A stretch of DNA of 64,000 nucleotides from the NCBI RefSeq assembly GCF_014873535.1, contig NZ_JADBEF010000001.1, forward strand, positions 3,286,001 to 3,350,000, written 5' to 3'. This stretch comes from Nonomuraea africana (GTDB lineage: Bacteria > Actinomycetota > Actinomycetes > Streptosporangiales > Streptosporangiaceae). This document shows positions 1 through 8,098 of this stretch, piece by piece. A program made the translations under genes and the position numbers. The notes under the pieces are model-generated. The model saw only the letters and a list, made by a program, of their open reading frames with translations. It made no database searches and was not told where the DNA came from. Position 1 is the stretch's first letter, and every line of letters starts with the position of its first letter.

Positions 1-7
1 CGTTTCG

Positions 8-268
8 TTAGCTTGTGCCGGCAGGCTGGTCGGTGCCGGCCACGGTGACGGTGCCGCCACTGGCCTCGTCGAGTCCGGCCAGGCAGTGCATCAGCGTGGA
101 CTTGCCCGATCCGCTCGGCCCCATGATCGCGGTGAACCTACCTCGTGGGAGGTCGAGATCGATGCCACGCAGGGCATGCACCTGGGCATCGCCTTGGCCG
201 TAGGTCCCAGTTCCTTGATGCCGGGGATTCCGTGGTATCGCGGGCGTATCGAAAATCGCATACGCCAC
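8..268 (-). pseudogene. Truncated ABC-transporter ATP-binding protein (LolD/MacB-like N-terminal fragment)
   Basis: The 86-residue frame contains the start of an ABC ATPase of the LolD/MacB type: a segment reading [15 protein letters not shown], then the Walker A motif GPSGSGKST, then a Q-loop-proximal stretch. It stops at a TAA just after [10 protein letters not shown]. Intact members are about 220-250 residues, so the Q-loop, LSGGQ signature, Walker B and H-loop are all missing. The first 25 residues are also unlike the family. What remains cannot hydrolyse ATP. It lies downstream of murF on the same strand, and no permease partner is visible in the window. It is best read as a deletion remnant; a small chance exists that sequence beyond the window edge changes the picture. 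Confidence 0.8.
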
Positions 269-354
269 CGCAACCAGCGCCGTACACGCTCACTCTCCAT
301 CTGCTCCCCGGATCTTGCATCGGATGTACGGCCCCCTCGGCGATGCGCCAACGG

Positions 355-1734
355 TCAGGCGCCGGCCAGCGCACGGGCGCAGGCACTGAGTCCGATCTCG
401 CTGGAGGCCTTGACGAACACCACGTCTCCCGGTTCGAGAAGCGCGGTGGCCAGCCTGATGGCTTCGGTTACGTCCTCGACGGTGTGGACGGCCACGCCCT
501 GGTTCGAGGACTCCGCTGCCTCCGCCATCGTGAGCGGATCCCCTGCTCCGACCGCGATCAGCACGTCGAAGCGGAGGTCGGCGACGAGCCGGCCCATCTC
601 CGCGTGTCGGGCGCGGGAGGCGTCCGCCTGCTGCCCCATCGCGCCGAGCACGGCGACGGTACGACGGGTGCCGGCCAGGGCCTTCACCGCCCGTAGCCCG
701 GCCCGCATGGATTCGGGATTGGCGTTGTAGGCGTCGTTGACGAGGGTGATGCCGTCAGGTCGTTCGACGATCTCCAGCCGGCCCGCGGAGCGCCGCCGTG
801 CGGCGTTCAGCCCATCGGCGATCTCGGCCACACCAAGGCCGAGTACGGTGGCGACGGCGGCGGCGGCCAGGGCGTTGCTCACCTGGTGCTCGCCTATGAG
901 GTCGAGCTCGACCGGGGCGCGGCCGGAGGGCGTCACCAGCTCGAACGCGGTGCGCGCCCGGTCGTCCATCCGCACGTCTTCGGCTCGCACCGGCGCCTCC
1001 GACGACCCGCCGTACAACAGGACCTGGGCCCTGGTGCGGCCGGCCATGCCCATGACGTACGGGTCGTCGGCGTTGAGCAGGGCGAATCCGTCCGCCGGAA
1101 GTGCCTCGACCAGCTCGCCTTTGGCCTCGGCCACGTCGGCCGGCCCGACTCCCATACGCTCCACGTGTGCGGTGCCGACATTGAGCACCAGCCCGACCCG
1201 GGGCGGTGCGAGCCTGGTCAGATACGTCAGGTCGCCCTTCCGGCCTGCACCCATTTCCAGCACCAGGTATCGGGTGGTGGCATCGGCACGCAGCACGGTG
1301 AGCGGCAGCCCGAGCTCGTTGTTGAACGACCTGTCGGTGGCGACCGTCGCCGCGTGCCGTTCGAGCATCTGGGCCAGCAGGTCCTTGGTCGTGGTTTTGC
1401 CCACGGAGCCGGTCAGGCCGATCACGGTCGGGCTGATGTGTCCGAGCAGGTGCCTGGCCAGCAGGCCGAGCGCGAGCTGGACGTCCTCGACCACGAGGGC
1501 GGGCACGCCGACGGGCCGGGAGGCCAGCACGGCGACGGCGCCGCCCGCGATGGCACCGGCCGCGTAGTCGTGACCGTCGACGTTGACGCCGACCGTCGCG
1601 GCGAACAGGCCGCCAGGCACCACCTCGCGCGAGTCGACCGCCGAGGGCGCCGTCACCAGCGCCTGCGGGTCGCGCACGTCATGCAGGCTTGCGCCGACGA
1701 CCTGCGCGATCTCGTTCAGCGTCATGGGGATCAT
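355..1734 (-). CDS. murF: UDP-N-acetylmuramoyl-tripeptide--D-alanyl-D-alanine ligase (MurF)
   Basis: MurF adds D-Ala-D-Ala to UDP-MurNAc-tripeptide, the last cytoplasmic step in the peptidoglycan precursor pentapeptide. The 459-residue protein has the Mur-ligase layout: an N-terminal substrate domain (about 1-100), the ATP loop GSVGKTTT at 109-116, a central domain with EMGAGRKGD and NVGTAHVE, and a C-terminal domain with NDAYNANPESM. Length is normal for the family. The ATG overlaps the ddl stop by 4 nt with AGGAG upstream, so translation is coupled to the enzyme making its dipeptide substrate. In actinobacteria murF usually sits in the dcw cluster; this pair stands apart, so it may be a second copy, which cannot be checked within the window. 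Confidence 0.93.
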   Translation of the reverse strand: MIPMTLNEIAQVVGASLHDVRDPQALVTAPSAVDSREVVPGGLFAATVGVNVDGHDYAAGAIAGGAVAVLASRPVGVPALVVEDVQLALGLLARHLLGHISPTVIGLTGSVGKTTTKDLLAQMLERHAATVATDRSFNNELGLPLTVLRADATTRYLVLEMGAGRKGDLTYLTRLAPPRVGLVLNVGTAHVERMGVGPADVAEAKGELVEALPADGFALLNADDPYVMGMAGRTRAQVLLYGGSSEAPVRAEDVRMDDRARTAFELVTPSGRAPVELDLIGEHQVSNALAAAAVATVLGLGVAEIADGLNAARRRSAGRLEIVERPDGITLVNDAYNANPESMRAGLRAVKALAGTRRTVAVLGAMGQQADASRARHAEMGRLVADLRFDVLIAVGAGDPLTMAEAAESSNQGVAVHTVEDVTEAIRLATALLEPGDVVFVKASSEIGLSACARALAGA

Positions 1735-2687
1735 GAGCCGCTCCTGGCGAAGGCGAGGTCGATGAGGCGGCGCAGCAGGTCCGGGTACGGGACACCGCTT
1801 GCGGCCCAGGCCCTGGCGTAGACGGAACGGGAGGTGAAACCGGGCATGGTGTTGATCTCCAACACGTACAGGCGTCCCGTGTCCTCTTCATAGAGGAAGT
1901 CGACACGGGACAGGCCGTAGCCACCGATCGCCCGGAAGGCACGCAGGGCCAGCTCGCGCACGTCCTCGGCCACCCGTTCCGGCAGCTCGGCAGGGATGAT
2001 GGCGATCTCGGCCTGGCTGAGGTACTTGGCCTCATAGTCCAGCCAGTCGCCGGGCACGATGAGCTCGCCGGGCACCGAAGCGTCCGGAGTGTCATAGCCG
2101 CCGAGCACGCCGCAGATGACCTCGCGCGCGGTCACCTCCTGCTCGACGATGACCACCCGGTCGTAGGCGAGCGCCAGATCTACGCCCGCGCGCAGCTCCT
2201 CCATGGAGGTGACACGTGAGATGCCGATGGAGGAGCCCATGCTGGCCGGTTTGACGTACATCGGCCAGTCGAGCGACTTCACCAGACCCCAGCGGTCGGT
2301 GGTGGTGTGCCATTCGTGCTCGGTGAACCACACATGCGGGGTGACGGGAATGTTCTCCGCCAGGAACGTGCGCCGCATGGCGACCTTGTTCATGGCCACG
2401 GCCGAGGCCAGGACGCCGCAGCCCACGTACGGGATGCCCAACGTCTCCAGGTGACCCTGGACGACGCCGTCCTCGCCGAACGGCCCGTGCAGCACAGGGA
2501 AGACCACGTCCGCCAGATCGCGTCGCAGCTCCACCGGCCACCTACCCTGCCGGTCGATGATGACGGCGACGGGCTCGTACAGATCCCTCGGCAGAGCATC
2601 GAGCACAGCCTGCGCCGACTGCAGCGACACCTCGTGCTCGGCGGACGGCCCACCTGCCAGCACAGCCACGCGCATGCGTTCAGTCAC
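1731..2687 (-). CDS. ddl: D-alanine--D-alanine ligase (Ddl)
   Basis: An ATP-grasp ligase of about 318 residues that makes the D-Ala-D-Ala dipeptide used by MurF. Visible motifs are AEHEVSL near the N-terminus (catalytic Glu), KPASMGSSIGIS (Ser in the dipeptide site), DYEAKY and the metal/phosphate motif LEINTMPGFT. The Lys-Tyr pair in DYEAKY is typical of D-Ala-D-Ala ligases rather than of VanA-type D-Ala-D-Lac ligases, so the product is predicted to be the ordinary dipeptide. The start is uncertain: GTG at 2687 is chosen, but an in-frame TTG at 2693 also lies near the GAGGAAGG ribosome site and an ATG lies at 2675. It forms a two-gene operon with murF. Confidence 0.92.
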   Translation of the reverse strand: MTERMRVAVLAGGPSAEHEVSLQSAQAVLDALPRDLYEPVAVIIDRQGRWPVELRRDLADVVFPVLHGPFGEDGVVQGHLETLGIPYVGCGVLASAVAMNKVAMRRTFLAENIPVTPHVWFTEHEWHTTTDRWGLVKSLDWPMYVKPASMGSSIGISRVTSMEELRAGVDLALAYDRVVIVEQEVTAREVICGVLGGYDTPDASVPGELIVPGDWLDYEAKYLSQAEIAIIPAELPERVAEDVRELALRAFRAIGGYGLSRVDFLYEEDTGRLYVLEINTMPGFTSRSVYARAWAASGVPYPDLLRRLIDLAFARSGS

Positions 2688-2762
2688 GATCAATCAGCCT
2701 TCCTCAGTGGCACGGAGACAGCCGGACCCACCGCTTGGGAACAGGCGCCGGTCAACCCCATT

Positions 2763-3245
2763 CACTGTCGGCCGACCGTGTCCCCGCCTCGTCAGCGCCG
2801 TGTCATGGTTGTGTCACGGTCGCGCCGACCGCCGTCATCTCAACTCGATGAGCCTGGCGACCTTGAGTCCCAGATGCAGGGCGAGCCGGTCGTCCCCGCT
2901 GGACAGCGGCGATCTCCTCGATCCTGCGCAGCCGGTAGCGCAGGCTCGCACGGTGGATGCACAGGCTCGCCGCGGTGCGTTTGATGTCGCCCGTGTTATC
3001 GGTCCTGTTCTCGTATAGCTACGGCCAGGTGGCGCGCAGGCCAGTTCGCGGGCGCGGCCGGGAAGGCGGGCGAACGCCGCCGGCAGCACGAGAACGGCGA
3101 GCACCAGCGTGACCACGGCGAACAGCCGGTCTAGGGGCCGAGGCGGGAGGGTGCGCGGTTCGTTCATGACGACCACGATTGGCGCCGACCGTGACACAAC
3201 CATGACACGGCGCTGACGAGGCGGGGACACGGCCGGCCGACAGTG
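2763..3245. repeat. 483-bp module bounded by 60-bp near-perfect inverted repeats
   Basis: The left arm is 2763-2822 and the right arm 3186-3245. Aligned by eye, the reverse complement of one matches the other at 59 of 60 positions; the mismatch lies in the ggccgacc/ggccggcc part. The arms contain two tgtca-type words (gtgtcatgg and ttgtgtcacgg). About 363 bp lie between the arms, holding the end of a PucR-like gene and the start of a membrane-protein-like frame. No transposase is present. It could be a MITE-like element, a duplicated and inverted promoter region, or a scar of an inversion. Confidence 0.75.
2835..3167 (-). pseudogene. Chimeric remnant: membrane-protein N-terminus joined to a frameshifted PucR-family C-terminus
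   Basis: An ATG frame at 3167 begins MNEPRTLPPRPLDRLF and continues with one hydrophobic segment. From about 3016 a different frame encodes a PucR/CdaR-type helix-turn-helix: DIKRTAASLCIHRASLRYRL followed by RRIEEI. After a frameshift near 2885-2900 the first frame resumes as SGDDRLALHLGLKVARL, the usual end of PucR regulators, and stops at 2835. No complete domain survives. It lies almost wholly within the inverted-repeat module. The PucR assignment rests on two consecutive recognisable motifs; the membrane part is not assigned. Confidence 0.7.
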
Positions 3246-3387
3246 GATGTGGTCGACCGGCGGGCGAGTTGCGGGCGAGTTACGGAGCGTGCGTGGAACT
3301 CGGCGGCGTGTCGCGAGTGTTGTTGATCGGGGGTTGACCCGGCCGTGCGGGAGGGCCTTGAGCTGGCCCTGACCCGAACCGTCCACC

Positions 3388-3677
3388 GTGGACTGGAAGC
3401 CGTGTCCGGACAAGCCGGGGGTGGACTGCGGCACGGTGACCGTACCGGTCGACTGGTCGAAGCCGGACGGGCTGACTACCCCTGTTACCCGAAGGAGGTC
3501 CGCCTCGGCAACGCCGCCGCCAACGACATCTACTGCTACGCGGACAAACGGTCCGCGCCCGGCCGCGAAGGGTTCGACGTGCTGGCCAACTTCTCCCACA
3601 GCTTCTTCAAGCCCTACAACGTCACCCTCGACTTCACCGACATGAACGTCTACATCGCCCGAGGCAAGGCCACCTGA
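3388..3677 (+). pseudogene. Composite remnant of a secreted alpha/beta-hydrolase-like gene and an unrecognised gene
   Basis: The frame from 3388 reads WKPCPDKPGVDCGTVTVPVD followed by WSKPDG, typical of the mature start of secreted tripeptidyl-aminopeptidase-type alpha/beta hydrolases. After about 28 residues sense is lost. A second frame then carries EVRLGNAAANDIYCYADKRS to VLANFSHSFFKPYNVTLDF and ends with a stop at 3677. I do not recognise the second part. No signal peptide or catalytic motif is present. It looks like two 5'/3' fragments joined by deletion in a decayed stretch. Confidence 0.55.
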
Positions 3678-3760
3678 TCGCCGCGACTGCACGGGCGTCT
3701 GGGAGCTACGTTGAGTTGCAGGCTCGTACGGTCGCGGGGGGAGGGGCGAACCAGGCGCCC

Positions 3761-3883
3761 TTACCCCGTCGCCCGGTGCCGCACAAAGGTGGTGTCCCGG
3801 GCGCCGCAGCAGCCATGCGCGGCCGGAGGCATCCGATCGAACGCCGCCCCGATGGGCAGCGTGCGGGCGTCGGTCGCGGTCAT
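3761..3883 (-). CDS. Possible 40-residue peptide
   Basis: An ATG at 3883 follows a good ribosome site (GAGGAG, 6 nt upstream) and encodes 40 residues, starting MTATDARTLPIGAAFDRM and containing a Cys-Cys pair before ARDTTFVRHRATG. No domain is recognised. It could be a genuine small protein or the 5' remnant of a larger gene, since the surrounding 2.7-4.0 kb is rich in fragments. Apart from this frame, 3678-4023 shows nothing I can assign. Confidence 0.3.
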   Translation of the reverse strand: MTATDARTLPIGAAFDRMPPAAHGCCGARDTTFVRHRATG

Positions 3884-4023
3884 GGAGACTCCTCGGAGGA
3901 GGGGGCGCTGTGGGGGATATGGCGCACCATAGGACCGCCCCCTCCTTCCTCCGCTGTGCACGGCGCCCATGCCCGTCGGGCCGCGCTGTGCACCCCGCCC
4001 TGACGGCTCAGGATACCCGCAGG

Positions 4024-4392
4024 TCAGAGGGTGTTCTCGTGCACGTGCACGATGAGCCACTCGCCGTCGGTACGGCGCAGCACGGTGGTGGTCCGCACGA
4101 CCTCGAACTCACCCGTGGCGTAGTCCACGCGCAGCAGGTAGCGGGCCAGCGCGGTGTCGCCCCACACGTCCACGACCTCGTCGTAGGCGCGCAGGCCGGT
4201 CTCGGCCGGGCCGTCCGTCGGCCTGGCGTCTCGCACCTTGTCCAGCTGCGCCCTGCTGGTGATCAGGCCGGGGGCCGCCGAGTCGAAGATCGTGGCCTCC
4301 GGGTGCAGCAGGCGGTCGATGCCCGCCCTGTCCCCCCTGGCGTAGGCGTCGTACATGCCGGTCACAACCGCCCACACTGCCTGGCGCGTCAT
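4024..4392 (-). CDS. NTF2-like / SnoaL-type small protein
   Basis: A 122-residue protein with the cone-shaped NTF2-like pattern: an N-terminal helix (AVWAVVTGMYDAYARGDRAG), the HPEATIFDSA strand, and the strongly patterned C-terminal strands EFEVVRTTTVLRR and GEWLIVHVHENTL. This is the DUF4440/SnoaL-3 type seen in many stand-alone proteins that bind small molecules or act as isomerase/hydrolase-like enzymes. The substrate is unknown. The second of two adjacent ATGs is chosen because the AGAGGG site is too close to the first; a longer start at 4425 is possible. It stands alone between the decayed region and a deacetylase gene. Confidence 0.75.
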   Translation of the reverse strand: MTRQAVWAVVTGMYDAYARGDRAGIDRLLHPEATIFDSAAPGLITSRAQLDKVRDARPTDGPAETGLRAYDEVVDVWGDTALARYLLRVDYATGEFEVVRTTTVLRRTDGEWLIVHVHENTL

Positions 4393-4476
4393 CATTGCCC
4401 TCTCGTTCGTGATCACTGGACCCATCGACCACTTTAGGGGGCTTTGTCGGCATTGCCGGACGGGATGGGGCGACCG

Positions 4477-5127
4477 TCAGCCGCACCACAGGCGATGGAA
4501 GGAGTAGCCGCGCGCCTTCAGCGTCTTGATGATCTTGGGTAGCGCGGCGACGGTCTGCCTCCTGTCGCCGCCGCCGTCGTGCAGCAGCACGATCCCGCCC
4601 GGCCTGACGTGCGCGAGCACCCGCTTGGCGATCGCCTTCGAGCCGGGCCTGCCCCAGTCGCGCGGGTCCACCGTCCACAGCCGCACCTGCTTGCCCAGCG
4701 CCGCCGCGCGCTTGCGGGCCCGCTTGTCCACCGCCCCGTACGGCGGGCGCAGGCACTGCGGCGTGTACCCGGTCTGCCTCCTGATCTCGGCGTCGGTGTC
4801 GAGCACCTGCCGCCTGAAGGCCGGCCACGACAGGCGGCGCACGTCGGGATGCGACCAGGTGTGGTTCTGGACGCTGTGGCCCTGCTCGAACACCTTCCTG
4901 GTCAGCGCCCTGTTCTCCCTGATGTTGGCGCCCAGCTGGAAGAACGTGGCGCGCACGCCGTGCTCGCGGAGGATCTCGAGCACCCGCGGCGTGTGCGCCG
5001 ACGGCCCGTCGTCGAAGGTCAGATGGACCACCTTCTCCCCCGCCTCCGCGTGAGCGGCGGGAGCCGCTCCCAGTCCCGTCACCACGACGGCGGCCACGAC
5101 CGGAACCAGCGCGCGCCAGCGAACCAT
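4477..5127 (-). CDS. Secreted polysaccharide deacetylase (NodB domain, CE4)
   Basis: A 216-residue exported CE4-family hydrolase. Residues 1-27 form a signal peptide (Arg, then a Val/Ala core, then AHA). The NodB domain follows at once with all expected motifs: TFDDGP (catalytic Asp and metal Asp), HTWSHP (the HxxxH zinc ligands), RPPYG, WTVDPRDWG and VLLHDGG. Such enzymes remove N-acetyl groups from peptidoglycan or chitin-like glycans outside the cell. There is no cell-wall-binding module, so it is a minimal enzyme. It is transcribed alone; the next gene upstream ends 63 bp away. Confidence 0.9.
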   Translation of the reverse strand: MVRWRALVPVVAAVVVTGLGAAPAAHAEAGEKVVHLTFDDGPSAHTPRVLEILREHGVRATFFQLGANIRENRALTRKVFEQGHSVQNHTWSHPDVRRLSWPAFRRQVLDTDAEIRRQTGYTPQCLRPPYGAVDKRARKRAAALGKQVRLWTVDPRDWGRPGSKAIAKRVLAHVRPGGIVLLHDGGGDRRQTVAALPKIIKTLKARGYSFHRLWCG

Positions 5128-5190
5128 CGCTTCCCCTCACCCCATATGCCTCTATGTCGTGATCTATCCTCCTGCACACGGAGAGCGGCT

Positions 5191-5952
5191 TTAATCACTC
5201 CGCCTGAGCTCGTGCTCCAGCTGCTCCAGCTCCGAGCCGCCCGCCATCAACGCGGTCAGCTCCTGGCGGGTGACGTCGCCCTTGGCGTACTCCCCGACAC
5301 TGGCCCCCCTGTTGAGCAGCAGGAACCTGTCGCCGACCGGGTAGGCGTGGTGGGGGTTGTGGGTGATGAACACCACGCCGAGACCCCGGTCGCGGGCCCT
5401 GGCGATGTAACGCAGCACCACCCCCGCCTGCTTGACGCCGAGCGCGGAGGTGGGCTCGTCGAGGATGAGCACCCTGGCGCCGAAGTACACCGCCCTGGCG
5501 ATGGCCACCGATTGGCGCTCGCCGCCCGACAGCGTGCCGACCGGCTGGTCGACGTCGCGGATGTCGATGCCCATCGCGCGCAGCTCGTCGCGGGCGACGC
5601 GGCGGGCGCGCGCGACGTCGAACCGCCCCAGGGACTTGACCGGCTCGGAGCCGAGGAAGAAGTTCCGCCACACCGACATGAGCGGGATCATCGCCAGGTC
5701 CTGGTAGACAGTGGCGATGCCCCTGTCCAGCGCCTCGCGCGGGCTCGACAGGCGCACGGGCGCGCCGTCGACGAGCAGCTCGCCCGAGTCGTGCTGGTGC
5801 ACCCCCGCCAGGATCTTGATGAGCGTCGACTTGCCCGCGCCGTTGTCGCCGAGAACGCAGGTCACCTGACCTGCCGCCACGCCCATGGACACCCCGCGCA
5901 GGGCCAGGACGCTGCCGAAGGACTTGCCGATGTCCCTGGTCTGGAGGATCAA
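5191..5952 (-). CDS. Sugar ABC transporter, ATP-binding subunit (single domain)
   Basis: The ATPase of a CUT2-type (ribose/fructose-like) importer. The 253 residues contain Walker [10 protein letters not shown], the signature [14 protein letters not shown], Walker [12 protein letters not shown] and the H-loop in [17 protein letters not shown]2 ATPases such as RbsA normally carry two fused ATPase domains (about 500 residues); this one has a single domain, as in FrcA-like systems, and presumably acts as a homodimer. The ATG overlaps the permease stop (ATGA), so the three transporter genes are translationally coupled. The sugar cannot be told from sequence. Confidence 0.9.
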   Translation of the reverse strand: MILQTRDIGKSFGSVLALRGVSMGVAAGQVTCVLGDNGAGKSTLIKILAGVHQHDSGELLVDGAPVRLSSPREALDRGIATVYQDLAMIPLMSVWRNFFLGSEPVKSLGRFDVARARRVARDELRAMGIDIRDVDQPVGTLSGGERQSVAIARAVYFGARVLILDEPTSALGVKQAGVVLRYIARARDRGLGVVFITHNPHHAYPVGDRFLLLNRGASVGEYAKGDVTRQELTALMAGGSELEQLEHELRRSD

Positions 5953-6977
5953 TGCTTCACCTCTTCGGCGTAGCGGCGGACCAGGCGGTTGGCGAGCGTG
6001 GCCAGCAGCAGCATCGCGCCCAGGAAGAACTTGAACCAGTCGGCGTCCCAGCCGAGGAAGACGATGCCCTTGTCGGCCATGCCGAAGATGACCGCGCCGA
6101 TGGAGGCGCCGATCGCCGAGCCGTACCCGCCGGTGAGCAGGCAGCCGCCGATGACGGCGGCGATGATGTAGATGAACTCCTGGCCGATGCCCGAGCTGGC
6201 CTGCACCGAGGTGTAGCGCAGCGCCAGGATCGAGCCGACCAGCCAGGCCGCGACCGCCGTGGTCATGAACAGGGCGATCTTGGTGCGCGCGGCCGGCACC
6301 CCGACCGCGCGGGCCGCCTGCTCGTTGCCGCCGACGGCGAAGATCCAGTTACCTGCCCGCGAGCGCATCAGCACCCAGGTGGCCACCACCGTCACCAGCA
6401 CCCACCAGATGATCGCCACCCTGAACCCGCTGTCGCCGACGGTGCCGCCGAAGACCGTCCTGGCCGACTCGTAACCGTCCGCCCTGCGCAGGCCCGCCAC
6501 CTGGACGGTGCCGGTGAGGGTCTTGGTCACGCCCAGGTTGACGCCCTGCAGCATGAGGAAGGTGCCCAGCGTGACGATGAAGCTGGGCAGCCTGGTCCTG
6601 GTCACGATGAGGCCGTTGACGAACCCGACGGCCAGCGCCACCGCGAGACCCGCCAGCATCGCCAGCCATACGTTCAGCCCGAATCTGGTGGCGAGCGTGA
6701 CCAGCACCAGCCCCGTGGTGCCGGTCAGCACGCCCGCCGACAGGTCGAACTCGCCGCCGATCATCAGCAGCGCGATCGCCACCGCCATGATGCCGAGGGT
6801 GGCGGCCGGGTCGAGCCAGTTGGCGATGCCCGCGACCGAGCGGAAGACCTCCGACTGGGTCGCGAAGAAGGCGAAGACCACCACCGCGCCGACGACCGCG
6901 CCCAGCTCCGGCCTGATCAGCATGCGGCGCAGGCGCCCGACGTCGGCCAGGCGCTCGTCGGCGGTGACGGAACTCAC
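5949..6977 (-). CDS. Sugar ABC transporter permease (RbsC/FrcC family)
   Basis: A 342-residue inner-membrane permease of the CUT2 family with 8-10 hydrophobic segments. Family landmarks include the [10 protein letters not shown] stretch, the loop [19 protein letters not shown] and the C-terminal [15 protein letters not shown]. The start is the GTG at 6977, which overlaps the binding-protein stop as GTGA; longer open frame upstream is only a shadow of that gene. It passes the sugar delivered by the lipoprotein encoded just upstream, powered by the downstream ATPase. Confidence 0.9.
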   Translation of the reverse strand: MSSVTADERLADVGRLRRMLIRPELGAVVGAVVVFAFFATQSEVFRSVAGIANWLDPAATLGIMAVAIALLMIGGEFDLSAGVLTGTTGLVLVTLATRFGLNVWLAMLAGLAVALAVGFVNGLIVTRTRLPSFIVTLGTFLMLQGVNLGVTKTLTGTVQVAGLRRADGYESARTVFGGTVGDSGFRVAIIWWVLVTVVATWVLMRSRAGNWIFAVGGNEQAARAVGVPAARTKIALFMTTAVAAWLVGSILALRYTSVQASSGIGQEFIYIIAAVIGGCLLTGGYGSAIGASIGAVIFGMADKGIVFLGWDADWFKFFLGAMLLLATLANRLVRRYAEEVKH

Positions 6978-7966
6978 CTGGTGCCGCTCTCTGCGAGCTT
7001 GGCGACCTGCTCGGCGTTGTCCTTGGTCACGAACCCGGGGCCGGTGTTGACCGGCAGCCCGCCGCCGACGGTGTTGAGGTTCGACCTGTAAAGGTGCAGG
7101 AAGGTGATCGGCAGCCAGCCCTGCAGGTACTGCTGCTGGTCGACGGCGAACAGCACCTCGCCGTCCTTGATGGCCGTCACCACGTCGCCGGACAGGTCGA
7201 AGGTGCCCAGCTTGGCCTGCGAGCCGGCGTCCTTCAGCGCGTCCCTCGCCGCGATGGCGACGGCCGGGTTCAGCGCCAGCACGCCGTTGATCGCCTGGTC
7301 CGACTGGATCTTCGCGGTCACCTTGGAGCTGACGTCGGCCAGGTTGCTGACGTCGACCTGCAGCCGCTCGACCGCACCGCCCAGCGTCTCCTCGGCGCCC
7401 TTGCACCGCTGGTCGAGGCCGACGTTGCCGGCCTCGTGGATGACGCACAGCAGCTTGGTGACGCCCGCCGCCTTGAGCTGCTCGCCCGCGCCGCGCCCGG
7501 CCACGTCCTCCGACTGGCCGACATGGGTGAGCGCGCCGAACTCCTTCGAGCGTTCGAGGCCGGAGTTGATGGTGATCACCGGGATCTTGGCGGCGACGGC
7601 CTTGCCGATCGACTCCTTCAGCGCGTCGGGATTGGCCATGGAGACCACGATCCCGTCCACCTTCTGCGTGACCGCCTGGTCGATGAGCTGGGACTGCTTG
7701 CCCGCGTCACCGTCGCCCTGGTAGGTGACGCTCGCGCCGTACTGCTTGCCCGCGGCCTCCGCGCCGTTCTTGACCACGTCCCAGAAGGCGTCGCCGGGGG
7801 CGGCGTGGGTGATGACGGCGAAGGTGCCGCCGCCCGCCGGGGCCGCCGCGGGCGGCGCGGAAGCGCTGGGGGCCGTGGCGGGGGCGGACTGTCCCGCGCC
7901 ACCGCCTGAGCAGCCCGCCAGGGCCAGCGCACCTGCCAGGGCCAGCACGATCGGGGTACGTTTCAT
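6974..7966 (-). CDS. Sugar ABC transporter substrate-binding lipoprotein
   Basis: A 330-residue periplasmic-binding protein of the RbsB type. It begins MKRTPIVLALAGALALAGC, a lipoprotein signal with the lipobox LAGC, followed by a low-complexity Gly/Ala/Pro linker to about residue 55. The mature part has the two-lobed pattern: QLIDQAVTQKVDGIVVS, VITINSGLERSKEFG, VGQSEDVAGRGAGEQL and VLALNPAVAIAARDAL. A GGAGGTG ribosome site lies 5 nt before ATG 7966. It is the first gene of the transporter operon and is divergent from a TetR gene, its likely regulator. Confidence 0.9.
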   Translation of the reverse strand: MKRTPIVLALAGALALAGCSGGGAGQSAPATAPSASAPPAAAPAGGGTFAVITHAAPGDAFWDVVKNGAEAAGKQYGASVTYQGDGDAGKQSQLIDQAVTQKVDGIVVSMANPDALKESIGKAVAAKIPVITINSGLERSKEFGALTHVGQSEDVAGRGAGEQLKAAGVTKLLCVIHEAGNVGLDQRCKGAEETLGGAVERLQVDVSNLADVSSKVTAKIQSDQAINGVLALNPAVAIAARDALKDAGSQAKLGTFDLSGDVVTAIKDGEVLFAVDQQQYLQGWLPITFLHLYRSNLNTVGGGLPVNTGPGFVTKDNAEQVAKLAESGTR

Positions 7967-8065
7967 GCGACACCTCCAAGACCATCGGGCTCGCCCTTGA
8001 TGTAAACGCGCGATTATCCCTTCGTCAATAATTTGTCGTGACATTAGGACCAATGAAGCAATAGA

Positions 8066-8084
8066 ACGGAACCGTACGTTCCGT
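8066..8084. promoter_or_regulatory. Inverted repeat, probable TetR operator
   Basis: Two perfect 7-bp arms, ACGGAAC and GTTCCGT, are separated by CGTAC. The site lies 15 bp before the TetR ATG and about 100 bp from the divergent sugar-binding-protein start, so one bound dimer could shut off its own gene and influence the transporter. Operator identity is inferred from symmetry and position. Confidence 0.6.
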
Positions 8085-8098
8085 AGTACGCTGGTCCC

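Noticed and set aside
1731..2687. VanA-type D-Ala-D-Lac ligase
   Set aside because: The omega-loop keeps DYEAKY with Lys-Tyr as in D-Ala-D-Ala ligases, and no vanH or vanX is nearby.
5949..7448. 499-residue frame extending the sugar permease upstream
   Set aside because: The first 157 residues are Arg/Gly-rich, lie inside the binding-protein gene in another frame and lack family similarity; the GTG at 6977 overlapping the previous stop is the natural start.
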